Numbered from the stretch's first letter, positions 11,209-22,191 are shown. The stretch is 64,000 nt of DNA from Mayamaea pseudoterrestris (GCA_027923505.1 BROI01000009.1:992001-1056000); one strand, 5' to 3'. Notes: generated from the letters alone by a model not told the origin. A program made the numbers and translations.

Positions 11209-12445
11209 ATGATGGACGACATGAATGTCGTAAGCAGTCAGATATTAGGAAAACCTATCAAAATGGCTACTCGTCCATGCAGGAAACAGCGAAGTAGGCG
11301 CTCATTTAACGTCATGATGACGATGGCAGCATTCTTCCTTGTTTTGCTTATCGTGCCTGGAAGCTGCAGCGCTACAACGACGAGCAGTCAAACGACTCGA
11401 TTGAAGCCGTTTCCAAAATCATCTTTATTGCATGACATACGAGGCGGCTCGACGAGACCGGCTTATGCTCTTGCCAAGAAACTTTATTCGCAGTCCACGT
11501 CACAACCACTGCACCAACATCACGACGACCGATTAGCGACCAAGGAAGCCATGGATGCCTTTTTGACGAGAGATTCGAGACAATCATTTATTGGTACGCT
11601 TTAGAATGCACGTGGCTGATACCGTCATGGTGATGATCGAGTCGCTGCTTTTACTCTCGTGACTCCTTCTTTTCTCACCCCATCGTAACGTCCTTCTCAT
11701 TATTTGCACAGCCCGCGTCTACGCTATTCTATCGGCGCAACTACTATTTACAGCTGGTGCCATTGGTCTCTTTGCCAAGTACCCGCAGATCGCCATGAGC
11801 ATGGTTTCGTCCAGGAGCAATCCAATCACCACGGCTGTTCCCATGATCTCACTGGCAGTTTCAACAATTTGCTGGATCACCATTTGCATGAGTCCAAACG
11901 CGCGACGATCCAGTCCAATGAAGTGGCAATTGCTTTCGCTCTTTACATTGGGTGAAGCCATTGGTGTTGGATTCATTAGTTCCTTTTACAAGCCAGCGTC
12001 TGTTTGTTTGGCCATGCTGGCAACGGCAACGGCGGTTGGAGGTATTTCGGCGTATACGATTCGAAACAAAGATTCCAAGTATGATTTGAGTACATGGGGT
12101 GCCAGCCTATCGAGTGCAGGATTGCTCTTTTGCGTCTATGGAATGCTGACATTGCTGCAGTCGATCGGATGGTTGCCGGCTGGGTTTCTTCCCTATCATG
12201 AAACGTTGTACAGCTTTCTTGGCGCTACCCTCTTTAGCGGCTACTTGGCGTATCATACACGACTCATTGTCAGCGGCAAGCATACCAAGTATCAAATGAA
12301 TGAAAAGGACTATGTATTTGGCGCTATGAGTTTGTACAATGACATTATCAGCATGTTTATTTACATTCTGCGACTGATTGGAGAGGATCGCGATGGTGGC
12401 GGCAATGTTGGAGGAGCGTCGGGTGGAAGTAGACGGAGGCGATAA
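11209..12445 (+). CDS. Bax inhibitor-1 / TMBIM (LFG) family membrane protein
   Basis: Exon 1 is 11209-11593 and exon 2 is 11712-12445, phase 1, across a 118-nt intron (GTACGC...CACAG), giving 372 residues. The frame is open upstream to 11098 but has no ATG there; a further ATG pair at 11314 would place a strong hydrophobic leader (MAAFFLVLLIVPGSCS) at the N-terminus. After a polar linker, exon 2 encodes seven hydrophobic helices starting with ARVYAILSAQLLFTAGA and ending with YVFGAMSLYNDIISMFIYIL, the hallmark last helices of PF01027. The family forms pH-sensitive Ca2+ leak channels in ER, Golgi or organelle membranes and restrains cell death. The long leader suggests targeting to an organelle. 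The C-terminus is Gly/Ser/Arg-rich. Confidence 0.88.
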
Positions 12446-12581
12446 CATTTACAGTAATCTACTTCTGTCTTTTTTATAGTCTTTGGATCAGATGAAATTT
12501 GTTGCCATGCAAGAATGGCACGCCGTTTGAACTCACTTCGATCGCCTCGTCCATCGCCACCATCATGCATATATACCGTAT

Positions 12582-13316
12582 TTACCAATTGTATGACCAG
12601 GCGCTTGTCTGCTGTTGCGGCGAATCGGAAAAACTTCCTCCTGATCCTCCTCCTCCTGTTCCACTTCCGGCATCCCGATATGAGGTGGTTAATGCATTCG
12701 TTGAAATTAATCCTCCTCCCAATTGCTGCGCCACCTTGGCCGTATTGCGACTGCTACTAGCTCCATCAGCTGCACCTCCACTTAGCAACGGTGGAACCAA
12801 GCTTTCGGAATGCTTGGCATCTTGATCCTTGGTGGCCTGCAGCACGGCATGAATGTTTGTTTCCAGCACCATGCCGCCCATGACAATTTCATCCAAAATG
12901 TAATGAACGCGGTCCGAGTGAAAGATCAAATCCAATTCGCAGACATTTCCGAATGCCTTGTCAAGTGCTTCGACAAAGACTTGAATCAAATCTAGAATTC
13001 CCAAGTCGGATTCCTGACGATCGACGCAGACGCAAAAGTAGAGTGTCGCGTAGTGACGATAGATGAGCTTGGAGGAGTCGTCGTAGGAATTCGAGGAATC
13101 ATTATCATTGTCGTCATCATTAGGATTCCCTCCTCCTCCCCATTCCGGACAAACCATGGTTTCACAGTAGTTGCAAAAGGCGTCGGGTCGACTGGTAACT
13201 TGATTGAAGATGCGCCGAATCACCGACTGCTGCACGGCTTCCGACTCGACGGGACGATAAAATTTCACCAAGCGAGGCTTGCCATGATTATTCACTATAA
13301 TGATTCCTTTAATCAT
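12582..13316 (-). CDS. AP3S: AP-3 adaptor complex sigma subunit
   Basis: The ATG is at 13314-13316; an upstream in-frame TTG is not credible. The 244-residue product starts MIKGIIIVNNHGKPRLVKFY and contains SKLIYRHYATLYFCVCVD and LDLIQVFVEALDKAFGNVCE, the longin-like core of clathrin-adaptor small chains; the MIKGI start and the spacing fit sigma-3. A polar Asn/Asp insert (about residues 62-82) and a Gly/Ser/Pro-rich C-terminal tail of about 80 residues lengthen it beyond the usual 190 or so. AP-3 sorts cargo from endosome or trans-Golgi to lysosome or vacuole. The first five codons and the promoter occur again at 19585-19668. Confidence 0.9.
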   Translation of the reverse strand: MIKGIIIVNNHGKPRLVKFYRPVESEAVQQSVIRRIFNQVTSRPDAFCNYCETMVCPEWGGGGNPNDDDNDNDSSNSYDDSSKLIYRHYATLYFCVCVDRQESDLGILDLIQVFVEALDKAFGNVCELDLIFHSDRVHYILDEIVMGGMVLETNIHAVLQATKDQDAKHSESLVPPLLSGGAADGASSSRNTAKVAQQLGGGLISTNALTTSYRDAGSGTGGGGSGGSFSDSPQQQTSAWSYNW

Positions 13317-13390
13317 GCTATCAGTAAGAGACAAAAGAGTGTGAAGGGATGAGACGGGAGGCGAGGAATGTCCTCATGGTGAACGGGCAG
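13302..13390. repeat. Intergenic duplication, first copy: AP3S codons 1-5 plus promoter
   Basis: This segment matches 19585-19668 with scattered changes and small indels; shared landmarks are GATTCCTTT.ATCATGCT, TAAGAGACAAA, GGAGGCGAGG and TCTCATGGTGA (or TCCTCATGGTGA). It belongs to the real AP3S gene. The continuation of this copy resumes after the Copia insertion, at 19468-19584. Confidence 0.8.
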
Positions 13391-13398
13391 CCTCATTC

Positions 13399-13639
13399 TG
13401 ATAGAAACTAGGTTTCCGGAGAGTGTGACCCGCTGCAACTGACGCAACGGTACTGGCCGAGTACACTGAAGGCGATACTAACTAGTCGACGGAGACGAGT
13501 TTAGTATAGCGGTAACTCAACTAGAAATACGGGACGGAGGACCACTTGTTGTTCGAAAGGACTCAAATTGTTGCTATCTTCTGTCCTGGGCGCTAACGGG
13601 CCATTACAGTCTATAGGATAGAGTAGCAGCTATTTATCA
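13399..13639 (+). repeat. 5' LTR of the first Copia element
   Basis: It runs from TGATAGAAAC to TATTTATCA and is 241 bp long, with the same length and apparently the same sequence as 19227-19467. Confidence 0.95.
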
Positions 13640-13656
13640 GCTTATGAGACGTAGTC
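13640..13656 (+). promoter_or_regulatory. Primer-binding site, half-tRNA-Met type
   Basis: The bases directly after the LTR, GCTTATGAGACGTAGTC, are complementary to GTCTCATAAGC, which contains the seven-base loop CTCATAA of a methionine tRNA anticodon arm. Copia of Drosophila and Ty5 are known to prime with a cleaved initiator-Met tRNA half, so a similar mechanism is inferred. Confidence 0.5.
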
Positions 13657-13692
13657 TGTATCACTGTCACAAACGAAACCAGAAAGATAAAC

Positions 13693-16600
13693 ATGGAGGC
13701 AATCGTCATCGCTTTGGCTGGTCTGACGGACGAGTACGTTGCTGCTTTGGCAGCAGGTGGAATCATCTCTAAAGACGATCTTGGCATTGTATCTCGCCTC
13801 GACATTACGGAGGCTTTACCCCAAGCTCCTGTGATGGTTCGGCGCAAGCTTGAGCTCATTGGCGATTACGTTTTCAGGGGACAAGAGCTAACGGTGGAGA
13901 CGACGATTCCTTCCATTCGCGAATACCTGTCGAATCAAGGCAATCCTCAGCAACCAGCTGGAGCGCCTGCGGCTGCTGCAGTTGCTGCTGCACCGAAGAA
14001 CAATCTTAGGATTACGGTGAATCCTTTGGATCCGTTTTCGGGAGCCATTATGGATTGGGAGCGCTGGGAGATCAAAGCGAGGGACACGATCAATCAATCG
14101 CTGTACTCGACGCTGTTGACGACAGAGCCGTCTGGCAATGCGAACGCACAGACGGCAAGCAGAGAGTTTTACTCGATGTTATCGCGAGCCGTCGCCGATG
14201 GTGATGCGTATCACATTGTCGAGGGTGTTGAAAATCAAGACGGTTTCATCGCTTGGAAAAAGTTAGTCGACTGGTACACGTCGCCAGTAACGGGACGTTC
14301 ACTCGTTCAGTTTCATCGCAAGAAATTGCAGGATGCTCGATTGGACGAGGACTGTACGGCTAGCAGCTACATTAATACCTTCATGACAAGTTCTCGCAAG
14401 CTCGACTCGCTCAACGCTGGTTTGACGGACTCGATCAAGTTGCAAGACTTTTTAGAAGGCATTGTGGACGAAGACTACGACGTCGTCGTTCAAGGAATGA
14501 AGCGCCAAGTTGGTTTAACCTTTGATGATGCTGTTAAAGCTATCAGAGGGCGCGAGCAAGATCTTGTAGACAAAGCGAACGCTACAGGAACACACACTCC
14601 TTCGACCAAGGCTCGCCGCGCTCCTGGGGGCGCGAATAACAATGGATCGAGGAACACTATTCCATTCATTCCGAATTTCCTATTGAACACCATTAAACAA
14701 GATCATATTCGCAAGAATCTGTTGAAGTGGCGCGCTATTCGAAATGACGAAGGAAGAGAAATTCGTCCTGACAAGTTGATCCCTGATCCAGATGCCGGCG
14801 GCCATCAAGGCGGCGACAACAATGATAGGGCTACTCAAGGATCCAACAAGAGCCACACCGCTACCCCAAAGAGTGCTCGCAAGAGCGGAAAGCGTGGTTT
14901 AAAGAGTCGTCGAGTGGCGACGGTCAGTGCGCCGTCCGTCAAGGCGCGACAAACCAAAACGAAGCTTACCGGCCTTGGAGACTCTGCTTTGAAGGTGTTC
15001 CTCAAGGATGAGGACGAACACGCCGAAGACTCGTGTAGCGATGATGAAGATGATGGTGTTAATGAACAGGCCGATCAGAATGAGTCTTCCGTTAGCAAGT
15101 CCTTGCGTAGGAGGAAGAAGGCAACGAAGAAGCTTGCGACGAAGACTCGCCGCAACCCAAGGAGTCGTCGAGGACGCTCGGCGGACAGACCCCGGGCAAT
15201 CATCGATCCAGGGTCGGAAATTAACATCATTGGTGGCGTTGGATGGGAGGTTATTGCTGCGGTTAACATGTCTGCCAGAGTCGATGGCGCATTGACAGGA
15301 ATGGAAGGCAAGCGGCTGCCAATCGTGTGTGCGGTGACCGTTTATGAGCACCCCAGCAAAGGACCTATTCTTCTTGGTGTTGGAAGCGCCGTGTGGGACG
15401 AGTCGCCTGCTCAAACTGAGTCTCTATTCAACTCGCACATGCTACGCGAGGCAGGTGTTACGGTTGAAGACAAGGCTGAGCGCGACGGCGGAGCGTCACT
15501 CATTGAGGTAGAAGGAACGACTATTAAACTCGATTTCGTCGACGAAAAGACTCTTTCCTTCTACATACGCAGGCCAACACAGAAGGAGCTAACAGAGTTA
15601 AACGTACTGTGGCTCATACCGCGAAAGTTCGGGTTGGAATCCGGACACAAGTTTACACCATCGAGGCGAGCGCCTGCAGAATCAATCCCAGAGAAGGCCG
15701 ACTGGCGAATCAGATTAGGAAACTGTCCTGAGTTCGTTGCTGCCAAGACTTTGGAGGCGACTACGCAGTTGTGCGAAGCTCCCGTCGAGATGGAGAATAG
15801 AGAGAGTCCCCGACAGCATCGTAAACAACGCTTGCTTGCTTTGCATCCAAGGCGTGTTGAAGGACGCACGGATTCGGATACTTTCTTCTCTACAGTAAAA
15901 TCCATTCGAGGTTACATGTGTGTCCAAATCTTTGTCGCTGTGACAAGCAAGTTTCTGTTTGCGCGTTGCATGCGCAAGGAATCTGAATCGCATGGCGCCT
16001 ATCAGGATTTTATAAGGTACATTGGCGCTCCTAACGTTCTTATCACTGATAATGCTCAAACGCAGATTGGAAAGAAGTGGACAGCGACCAGTCGCAACCT
16101 TGCGGTTCGACAAAAGAATACGGTACCTCACAACCAGCAGCAGAATCAAGCTGAAGGAGCAGTCCATCTTGTCAAGAAGCGAGTCATACTTGTACTGCGC
16201 GCGGCACAAGCTCCTCTTGTATTCTGGTGCTACTGTTTGCTCTTTGTTATCGACTGCCTCAATTTCACGGCGCGCAAAGAACTCGAATGGCGCACGCCAC
16301 ACGAAAGGATGTATGGGATGACTCCCGATATATCAGTCTTTCGCTTCAGTTTCTGGCAACCAGTCTGGTACTATGAACCGACTGCAAGCTTTCCTCACAA
16401 GAACTTTCTTCCAGGACGTTTTGTAGGGATTGCTTGGGATCACGGCGACGCGTTTACGTATCGCATCTGGACGACCCCGGAAGGCGTCTGGGAGAAGGGG
16501 CGCGAGCTCATTCGAAACGTGGTCCAACCACGCCGCGACAATGAGGAAGTTTGTAGTTTAATTGATATAAAAGAAACTGATCTTTTACTCGAACGACAGC

Positions 16601-19137
16601 TTGATGGAGGAGGGTCTGCTAGGAGCAGAAAACGTCGACGCCAAAACCGTCGCAAACGGTCGCGGACCGACACCAACGCTCAGCGTGATCGCTCCGGTTC
16701 TGACAGTGACTCGAGCGTGGAATCAATTGACGACGACCATGGAGATAATGAAGACTGCGTTGCAAGTGCTCCTCAGTTTCGACGGGGCGTCGTTCCAGAG
16801 GAGCAGGGGGCAGCGGACGCAGCTACTACAGGCAATCAGAACAAGCGAGTAAGGTTCGAGTCAGCGGAAGACCATTTGGATTCAACAGAAGCCTCGGATA
16901 GACTCGGCAGCCACCGCAACGTGGAGGTCGAGACGGTCAACGAGTCGGACGAAGAGGAAGACGAGGAGAACCGAACGCCAAGCACTGCTAACAATGGGAG
17001 CCGGTCTCGAGAGGAGCTTTTGCCAGGCTTCAATCCATTGGAGAACGATGGAATCGAGATGGCGGAGGAAGTTAACAACGCGTATTCCTCCACGCTCGAG
17101 AACGAACCATCCATTGGCGGCGCACAGGTTCGAGCGATCCTTGGTCATGAATGGACTGAAGGGCGACTGCGACTGCAAGTCGTTTGGAATACAGAGCAGA
17201 AATCCTGGGAAGAGCTTCGTGACATGAAGGAAGATTATCCAAGGATGACGGCTCAGTACATCCTCGACAAGAACGTAACTCGAGCCAGAGCAACCGATCG
17301 AACGCTTTCATGGGCTACAAAGGTTATTAGAGACTTGAATCGAGCCGTGAGGCGAGTGACGAGACTATATGACTTTCATCTGGACGACAACGACGAAGTT
17401 TACGCTGTTCGACGGACTCAGAATCGAAAGAAGAAGAAGACGTACACGGCTAAACCAGAGTTTAAGTACGGCGTTCAAGTACCCAAGAACGTTCGAGAGG
17501 CTATTCGATTGGATGAAGCTAACGGCGATACGCATTGGCAAGACGCTATCAAGGCCGAGGTTGGATCGTTGACGGAGCTTGAGTGCTTCGATTTCAAGGG
17601 CGCCGGTTTCGTACCCGACTCTTGCTATCAGAAGACTACGCTCATGATGATCTTTACTGTCAAACAAGATATGCGGCGCAAGGCAAGGCTTGTTGCTGGA
17701 GGCCATTTGATTGATGCTTTGGATCATAACGTATACTCGTCGACGGTAAAAGGCATCAGCGTGAAGCTTCTCCACGTCATCGCTCACAAAGCGAATCTTC
17801 GACAAGTTTGCGGCGACGTTGCTAATGCTTACGTGAACGCTTTCACTAACGAAAAGGTATACGCTATCGCAGGACCAGAGTTTGGACCAGAGCTTGAAGG
17901 CAAGGTGGTCATTATCGTTAAGGCTCTTTACGGGCTATCGTCTTCGGGCGAACGATGGCACGCGCACTTTGCCGATACGCTCAGAGGCCTTGGCTTTGTT
18001 CCTACTGGATATGATAAGGATGTTTGGATCCGTCTTGCGGAAGACGGCAGCCATTATGAATACGTTTGCACTCACGTCGACGATTTCATGTTGGTCGGCA
18101 AGAATCCAGAGGCAATTATGGAGGCCATTCAACTCGTCTATTCAGTCAAATCCATCGGTCCTCCCGATTACTACTTGGGTAATGATTATAAGAAGGATCG
18201 GAAGGGACAATGGTGCATCGGTTGCAAGAAGTACTTGACGGAAGCAATCAAACGGGTCGAGCGCATGTTTGGAATGCTCAAGAAGTATACAAATCCAACT
18301 GAAACAGGCGACCACCCCGAAATTGATACGAGTACAATGCTTAATGATGATGAGCATCGAAAGTATCAAATGTTGATTGGAATGCTCGTTTGGATCGTTA
18401 CGATTGGACGAATTGATGTCGCTCACGCCACGTCCTCCCTCTCGAGATTTACTGCAGCTCCAAGGGACGGTCATCTCAAGCGAGTGCTGCGAGTATTTGG
18501 GTATCTAAAGAAGCGAGCGAATCGTAGGATCGTCGTTGATTCAAGAGACCCAGTTTATTCAGGCGCTGAAGACTCGCGAGCGATGGATCTTACCAAGGAG
18601 CTATCCGAGCAATACGCTAACGCGTTCGAGGAGATTGACGCGAGCCTTCCGCCAGCTCTTATAGACGAGATGCTCATTACAGTCTTTGTTGATTCTGATC
18701 ATGCACACGATCAGTTAACAAGACGGTCCATAACGGGGATGCTGATTGTCGTCGGGCGGACGCCAGTCATGTATATGAGCAAGCGTCAAGGGGCAATAGA
18801 GACGTCCACATACGGAGCTGAATTCTGTGCGATGAAGACAGCTGTAGAGGAGCTCATTGCTGTACGTTATATGCTTCGATGCCTCGGCGTCAAGGTGTCG
18901 ACGGCCAGTTTCATTTGTGGTGACAATATGGGCGTTATTCAGAACGCGACCTTGAGCAGCAGCGTCTTGAAGAAGAAGCATGTTGCTATTGCTTACCATA
19001 AAACGCGAGAAGCGTCAGCGGCAGGGATCTGCCACCCTATCAAGATTGATGGATTGGACAACTTTGCAGACTGCCTCACGAAGGGGCAAACGCAGAAGGC
19101 GTTCAGTAAGTGTGTCGGCGGATTCATGCATGGCTAA
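13693..19137 (+). CDS. Copia Gag-Pol polyprotein
   Basis: One open frame encodes 1814 residues. In order: an N-terminal Gag-like region (to about 300) with a Pro/Ala linker; a basic segment; a retropepsin-like site (IIDPGSEINII, about 510); an integrase core with acidic residues in RTDSDTFF, LITDNAQ and NQAEGAVHL; an acidic linker; a chromodomain-like segment (about 1140-1195; LRLQVVWNTEQKSWEEL); reverse transcriptase with YGLSSSGERWH and YVCTHVDDFMLVG; and a Copia RNase H (VFVDSDHA, SKRQGAIETSTYGAEF). It is a virus-like element gene embedded in the host genome. Confidence 0.93.
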   Translation: MEAIVIALAGLTDEYVAALAAGGIISKDDLGIVSRLDITEALPQAPVMVRRKLELIGDYVFRGQELTVETTIPSIREYLSNQGNPQQPAGAPAAAAVAAAPKNNLRITVNPLDPFSGAIMDWERWEIKARDTINQSLYSTLLTTEPSGNANAQTASREFYSMLSRAVADGDAYHIVEGVENQDGFIAWKKLVDWYTSPVTGRSLVQFHRKKLQDARLDEDCTASSYINTFMTSSRKLDSLNAGLTDSIKLQDFLEGIVDEDYDVVVQGMKRQVGLTFDDAVKAIRGREQDLVDKANATGTHTPSTKARRAPGGANNNGSRNTIPFIPNFLLNTIKQDHIRKNLLKWRAIRNDEGREIRPDKLIPDPDAGGHQGGDNNDRATQGSNKSHTATPKSARKSGKRGLKSRRVATVSAPSVKARQTKTKLTGLGDSALKVFLKDEDEHAEDSCSDDEDDGVNEQADQNESSVSKSLRRRKKATKKLATKTRRNPRSRRGRSADRPRAIIDPGSEINIIGGVGWEVIAAVNMSARVDGALTGMEGKRLPIVCAVTVYEHPSKGPILLGVGSAVWDESPAQTESLFNSHMLREAGVTVEDKAERDGGASLIEVEGTTIKLDFVDEKTLSFYIRRPTQKELTELNVLWLIPRKFGLESGHKFTPSRRAPAESIPEKADWRIRLGNCPEFVAAKTLEATTQLCEAPVEMENRESPRQHRKQRLLALHPRRVEGRTDSDTFFSTVKSIRGYMCVQIFVAVTSKFLFARCMRKESESHGAYQDFIRYIGAPNVLITDNAQTQIGKKWTATSRNLAVRQKNTVPHNQQQNQAEGAVHLVKKRVILVLRAAQAPLVFWCYCLLFVIDCLNFTARKELEWRTPHERMYGMTPDISVFRFSFWQPVWYYEPTASFPHKNFLPGRFVGIAWDHGDAFTYRIWTTPEGVWEKGRELIRNVVQPRRDNEEVCSLIDIKETDLLLERQLDGGGSARSRKRRRQNRRKRSRTDTNAQRDRSGSDSDSSVESIDDDHGDNEDCVASAPQFRRGVVPEEQGAADAATTGNQNKRVRFESAEDHLDSTEASDRLGSHRNVEVETVNESDEEEDEENRTPSTANNGSRSREELLPGFNPLENDGIEMAEEVNNAYSSTLENEPSIGGAQVRAILGHEWTEGRLRLQVVWNTEQKSWEELRDMKEDYPRMTAQYILDKNVTRARATDRTLSWATKVIRDLNRAVRRVTRLYDFHLDDNDEVYAVRRTQNRKKKKTYTAKPEFKYGVQVPKNVREAIRLDEANGDTHWQDAIKAEVGSLTELECFDFKGAGFVPDSCYQKTTLMMIFTVKQDMRRKARLVAGGHLIDALDHNVYSSTVKGISVKLLHVIAHKANLRQVCGDVANAYVNAFTNEKVYAIAGPEFGPELEGKVVIIVKALYGLSSSGERWHAHFADTLRGLGFVPTGYDKDVWIRLAEDGSHYEYVCTHVDDFMLVGKNPEAIMEAIQLVYSVKSIGPPDYYLGNDYKKDRKGQWCIGCKKYLTEAIKRVERMFGMLKKYTNPTETGDHPEIDTSTMLNDDEHRKYQMLIGMLVWIVTIGRIDVAHATSSLSRFTAAPRDGHLKRVLRVFGYLKKRANRRIVVDSRDPVYSGAEDSRAMDLTKELSEQYANAFEEIDASLPPALIDEMLITVFVDSDHAHDQLTRRSITGMLIVVGRTPVMYMSKRQGAIETSTYGAEFCAMKTAVEELIAVRYMLRCLGVKVSTASFICGDNMGVIQNATLSSSVLKKKHVAIAYHKTREASAAGICHPIKIDGLDNFADCLTKGQTQKAFSKCVGGFMHG

Positions 19138-19218
19138 GGCGAGTTTGCAGAGGAGCGCTGCTTTAGTAATCTATTAGTATATTGGTCTGTTGAAGAGAGC
19201 AGGGTTCTCCAGCGTCTC

Positions 19219-19226
19219 AAGAGGAG
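19219..19226 (+). promoter_or_regulatory. Polypurine tract of the first Copia element
   Basis: AAGAGGAG directly abuts the right LTR, as expected for the plus-strand primer. Confidence 0.6.
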
Positions 19227-19467
19227 TGATAGAAACTAGGTTTCCGGAGAGTGTGACCCGCTGCAACTGACGCAACGGTACTGGCCGAGTACACTGAAGG
19301 CGATACTAACTAGTCGACGGAGACGAGTTTAGTATAGCGGTAACTCAACTAGAAATACGGGACGGAGGACCACTTGTTGTTCGAAAGGACTCAAATTGTT
19401 GCTATCTTCTGTCCTGGGCGCTAACGGGCCATTACAGTCTATAGGATAGAGTAGCAGCTATTTATCA
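19227..19467 (+). repeat. 3' LTR of the first Copia element
   Basis: This 241-bp TG...CA sequence appears identical to 13399-13639. It is followed by ATTC, which also precedes the left LTR. Confidence 0.95.
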
Positions 19468-19527
19468 ATTCTTCGCATCGCACTGGTTACGAGAATCTTC
19501 CAATCCGCTGCGATTGGCTAAGAATAC

Positions 19528-19584
19528 GTCGCACCGCTTACCTTTTACGTCTTAGCGGTAATGGCGAGCGTCGTCATTTCGGTC
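19528..19584. repeat. Intergenic duplication, first copy, M16-promoter-side fragment
   Basis: It shares GTCGCACC and the 20-base core CTTAGCGGTAATGGCGAGCG with 22192-22251, which lies just upstream of the M16 protease gene. It ends exactly where the AP3S-like segment (19585 onward) begins, which is the expected joint of a tandem duplication. Confidence 0.75.
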
Positions 19585-19668
19585 GATTCCTTTGATCATG
19601 CTGTCTCTAAGAGACAAAGGGTGACGGAAGGAGACTGGAGGCGAGGTATTTTCTCATGGTGATGGCAG
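19585..19668. repeat. Intergenic duplication, second copy of AP3S codons 1-5 and promoter
   Basis: The minus strand reads MIKGI and then diverges. To the right it follows the AP3S upstream sequence to about GGCAG. It is a gene-end fragment, not a working gene. Confidence 0.8.
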
Positions 19669-19700
19669 TTGTATTGCACTGGTTATCTAGATTCGGGAAT

Positions 19701-20030
19701 GGGAGACAAACTGGGAGCCACAGAGGGCACAAGCTTGGTGCTGTACTGGGAAGAGACTGGGCCCTGCACTAGGTGACGCACTGGGATTGGCGCTTGGGTC
19801 ACTTGATGGCACACTTGATTGTGAGCTGCCAGTATGTTGAGTGCTGGGAGACAAACGGGGGGCCACCAAGTGGGACAAGCATGGTGCTACAATGGAAAGG
19901 AGACTGGGTCCTGCGCTAGGTGACACACTGGGATTGCCACTTGGGTCATGTGATGGCGTACTTAATTGCAAAATGTTTGGTAGAGTGCTGGATACAGACT
20001 GGAAGCCACACAGGATGACAAGCTTGGTGA
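19701..20030. repeat. 145-bp tandem repeat encoding PS-rich remnants
   Basis: Units start near 19701, 19846 and 19990 (period 144-145 bp, about 2.3 copies). On the minus strand they read repeated P-S-x-x-P-S motifs (for example SGNPSVSPSAGPS), typical of Pro/Ser-rich repeats in diatom secreted or wall proteins. The frame is about 94 codons with no signal peptide, so this looks like a remnant of such a gene rather than a gene. Confidence 0.65.
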
Positions 20031-20261
20031 CACCTCACCATACTTCATGCCTTTTAAAGTAGGCTCAAAGTACCCCTTGAGCTGCCTAATTCACAGTGAG
20101 TTTTTTCATACTTACAAGCTTGCTTGTAGGCAAATATGCAAAAATGCTTAAGCATGTCTGCATGTCCATGACCAGTGAGTGTGTAGCACCAGTCATTCTA
20201 CACCTGGATGCTCATCATGTGTGTCTCATTTATGTGTAAGTAACACTAAAACCTGTTCAAA

Positions 20262-22110
20262 TGCTCCTGGCACCATGGCTGGACCACTGGAGAGGGGTGG
20301 ATGAGATGCTCCATCTTGCTCCAATGCTTGGAGCTATGACATTCCTGCACCAATGAATGCAGCAAATTGTTCAAAATTGCTCATATTGCTCCAAATTGCT
20401 CAACCTCACTAAACCTTGTTCAAATGCTATGGGTGGACCACTGGAGAGGCCACCAGAGGGGCGGATGAGAGTCTCCATCTGGCTCCAATGCTTGGAGCTA
20501 TGACATTGCTGGACCCATGGAGGTGCAGCAAATTGCTCAAAATTGCTCATATTGCTCCAAATTGCTCAACCTCACTTCAACATGCTCAAAAGATCATGGC
20601 ACCATGGCTGGACCACTGGATGGCCGCTGGAGAGCCAGATGAGATGCTCCATCTGGCTCCAATGCTTGGAGCTATGACATTCCTGCACCAATGGAGGTGC
20701 AGCAAATTGCTCAAAATTGCTCATATTGCTCCAAATTGCTCAACCTCACCAAAACTGGTTCAAATGCTCCTGGAACCATGGCTGGACCACTGGAGAGGCC
20801 ACGGTTGAGATGCTCCATCTTGCTCCAATGCTTGGGGCTATGACATTGCTGGACTTATGGAGGTGCAGCAAATTGCTCAAAATTGCTCATATTGCTCCAA
20901 ATTGCTCAACGTCACTTCAACATGCTCAAAAGATCCTGGCACCATGGCTGGACCACTGGTGGGGCCGCTGGAGGGGCGGATGAGATGCTCCATCTTGCTC
21001 CAATGCTTGGAGCTATGACATTCCTGCACCAATGGAGGTGCAGCAAATTGCTCAAAATTGCTCATATTGCTCCAAATTGCTCAACCTCACTAAACCTTGT
21101 TCAAAAGATCCTGGCACCATGGCTGGACCACTGGAGGACAGCTGGAGGGCCAGATGAGATGCGCAATCTTGCTCAAATGCTTGGAGCTATGACATTGCTG
21201 GACCCATGCAGGTGCAGCAAATTGCTCAAAATTGCTCATATTGCTCCAAATTGCTCAACCTCACTAAAACTTGTTTAAAAGCTCCTGGAACCATGGCTGG
21301 ACCACTGGATGGCTGCTGAAAGGGGCGGATGAGATGCTCCATCTTGCTCCAATGCTTGGAGCTATGACATAGCTGGACCCATGGAGGTGCAGCAAATTGC
21401 TCAAAATTGCTCATATTGCTCAACATGCTCAAATGCTCCTGGCACCCTGGCTGGACCACTGGAGAGGCCGCTGGAGGGGCGGATAAGTTGCTCCATCTTG
21501 CTCCAAGGTTTGGGGCTATGACATTGCTGGACCCATGCAGGTGCAGCAAATGCTCAAAATTGCTCATATTGCACCAAATTGCTCGACCTCACTAAAACAG
21601 GTTAAAATGCTCCTGGCACCATGGGTGGACTGAACCACTGGAGAGGCCACCAGAGGAGCGGATGAGATGCTCCATCTTGCTCCAATGCTTGGAGGTATGA
21701 CATTCCCCCACCAATGGAGGTGCAGCAAATTGCTCAAAATTGCTCATATTGCTCCAAATTGCTCAACCTCACTAAAACAGGTTCAAGTGCTCCTGGCACC
21801 ATGGGTGGACCACTGGAGAGGCCACCAGAGGGGCGGATGAGATGCTCCATCTTGCTCCAATGCTTGGAGCTATGACATTCCTGCACCAATGGAGGTGCAG
21901 CAAATTGCTCAAAATTGCTCATATTGCTCCAAATTGCTCAACCTCACTTCAAAATGCTCAAATGCTCCTGGCACCATGGCTGGACCACTGGAGAACAACT
22001 GGAGGGGCAGATGAGATGCTCTTTCTTTCTCAAATGCTTGGGTTATGACATAGCTGGATCAATGGAGTGCAAAAAATTGCTCCGAACTGCTCAACCTCAC
22101 TTAAACTAGT
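20262..22110. repeat. Tandem array A, modal monomer 174-175 bp, about 11 copies
   Basis: The landmark TGGACCACTGG recurs at 20280, 20434, 20609, 20783, 20949, 21124, 21298, 21452, (diverged) 21626, 21806 and 21981; spacings are mostly 174-175 with 154, 166 and 180 variants. Each monomer has a G/C-rich half (CACTGGAGAGGCC...GGGCGGATGAGATGCTCC) and an A/T-richer half built of TTGCTC sub-repeats. The many short open frames in both strands reflect the repeat rather than genes. The left 230 bp (20031-20261) is unique and holds nothing recognised. Confidence 0.92.
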
Positions 22111-22191
22111 TCAAATTCTCCTGGCACATGGCCAGTCTCAACATACTCAAATGCACTGAAAATGTGTTCCGCGCGCCGACAGATAAAACAT

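Larger units (their letters stand above)
13399..19467 (+). mobile_element. Copia-type LTR retrotransposon, whole-looking
   Basis: The element is 6069 bp with two 241-bp TG...CA LTRs that look identical by eye, a primer-binding site next to the left LTR, one long Gag-Pol frame and a purine tract (AAGAGGAG) before the right LTR. Order protease, integrase, reverse transcriptase, RNase H places it in Copia/Pseudoviridae. It is flanked by a 4-bp match, ATTC (13395-13398 and 19468-19471). Identical LTRs suggest a recent insertion. It sits in the AP3S/M16 intergenic region. No breaks were noticed in the coding frame. Confidence 0.93.

Noticed and set aside
20108-20150. Small inverted repeats (TACAAGCTTGCTTGTA, TGCTTAAGCA)
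   Set aside because: Too short and isolated to call a terminator, transposon end or structural RNA.
20416-22109. Multiple 60-130-codon frames on both strands in array A
   Set aside because: They are by-products of the repeat, change phase between monomers and show no domain.
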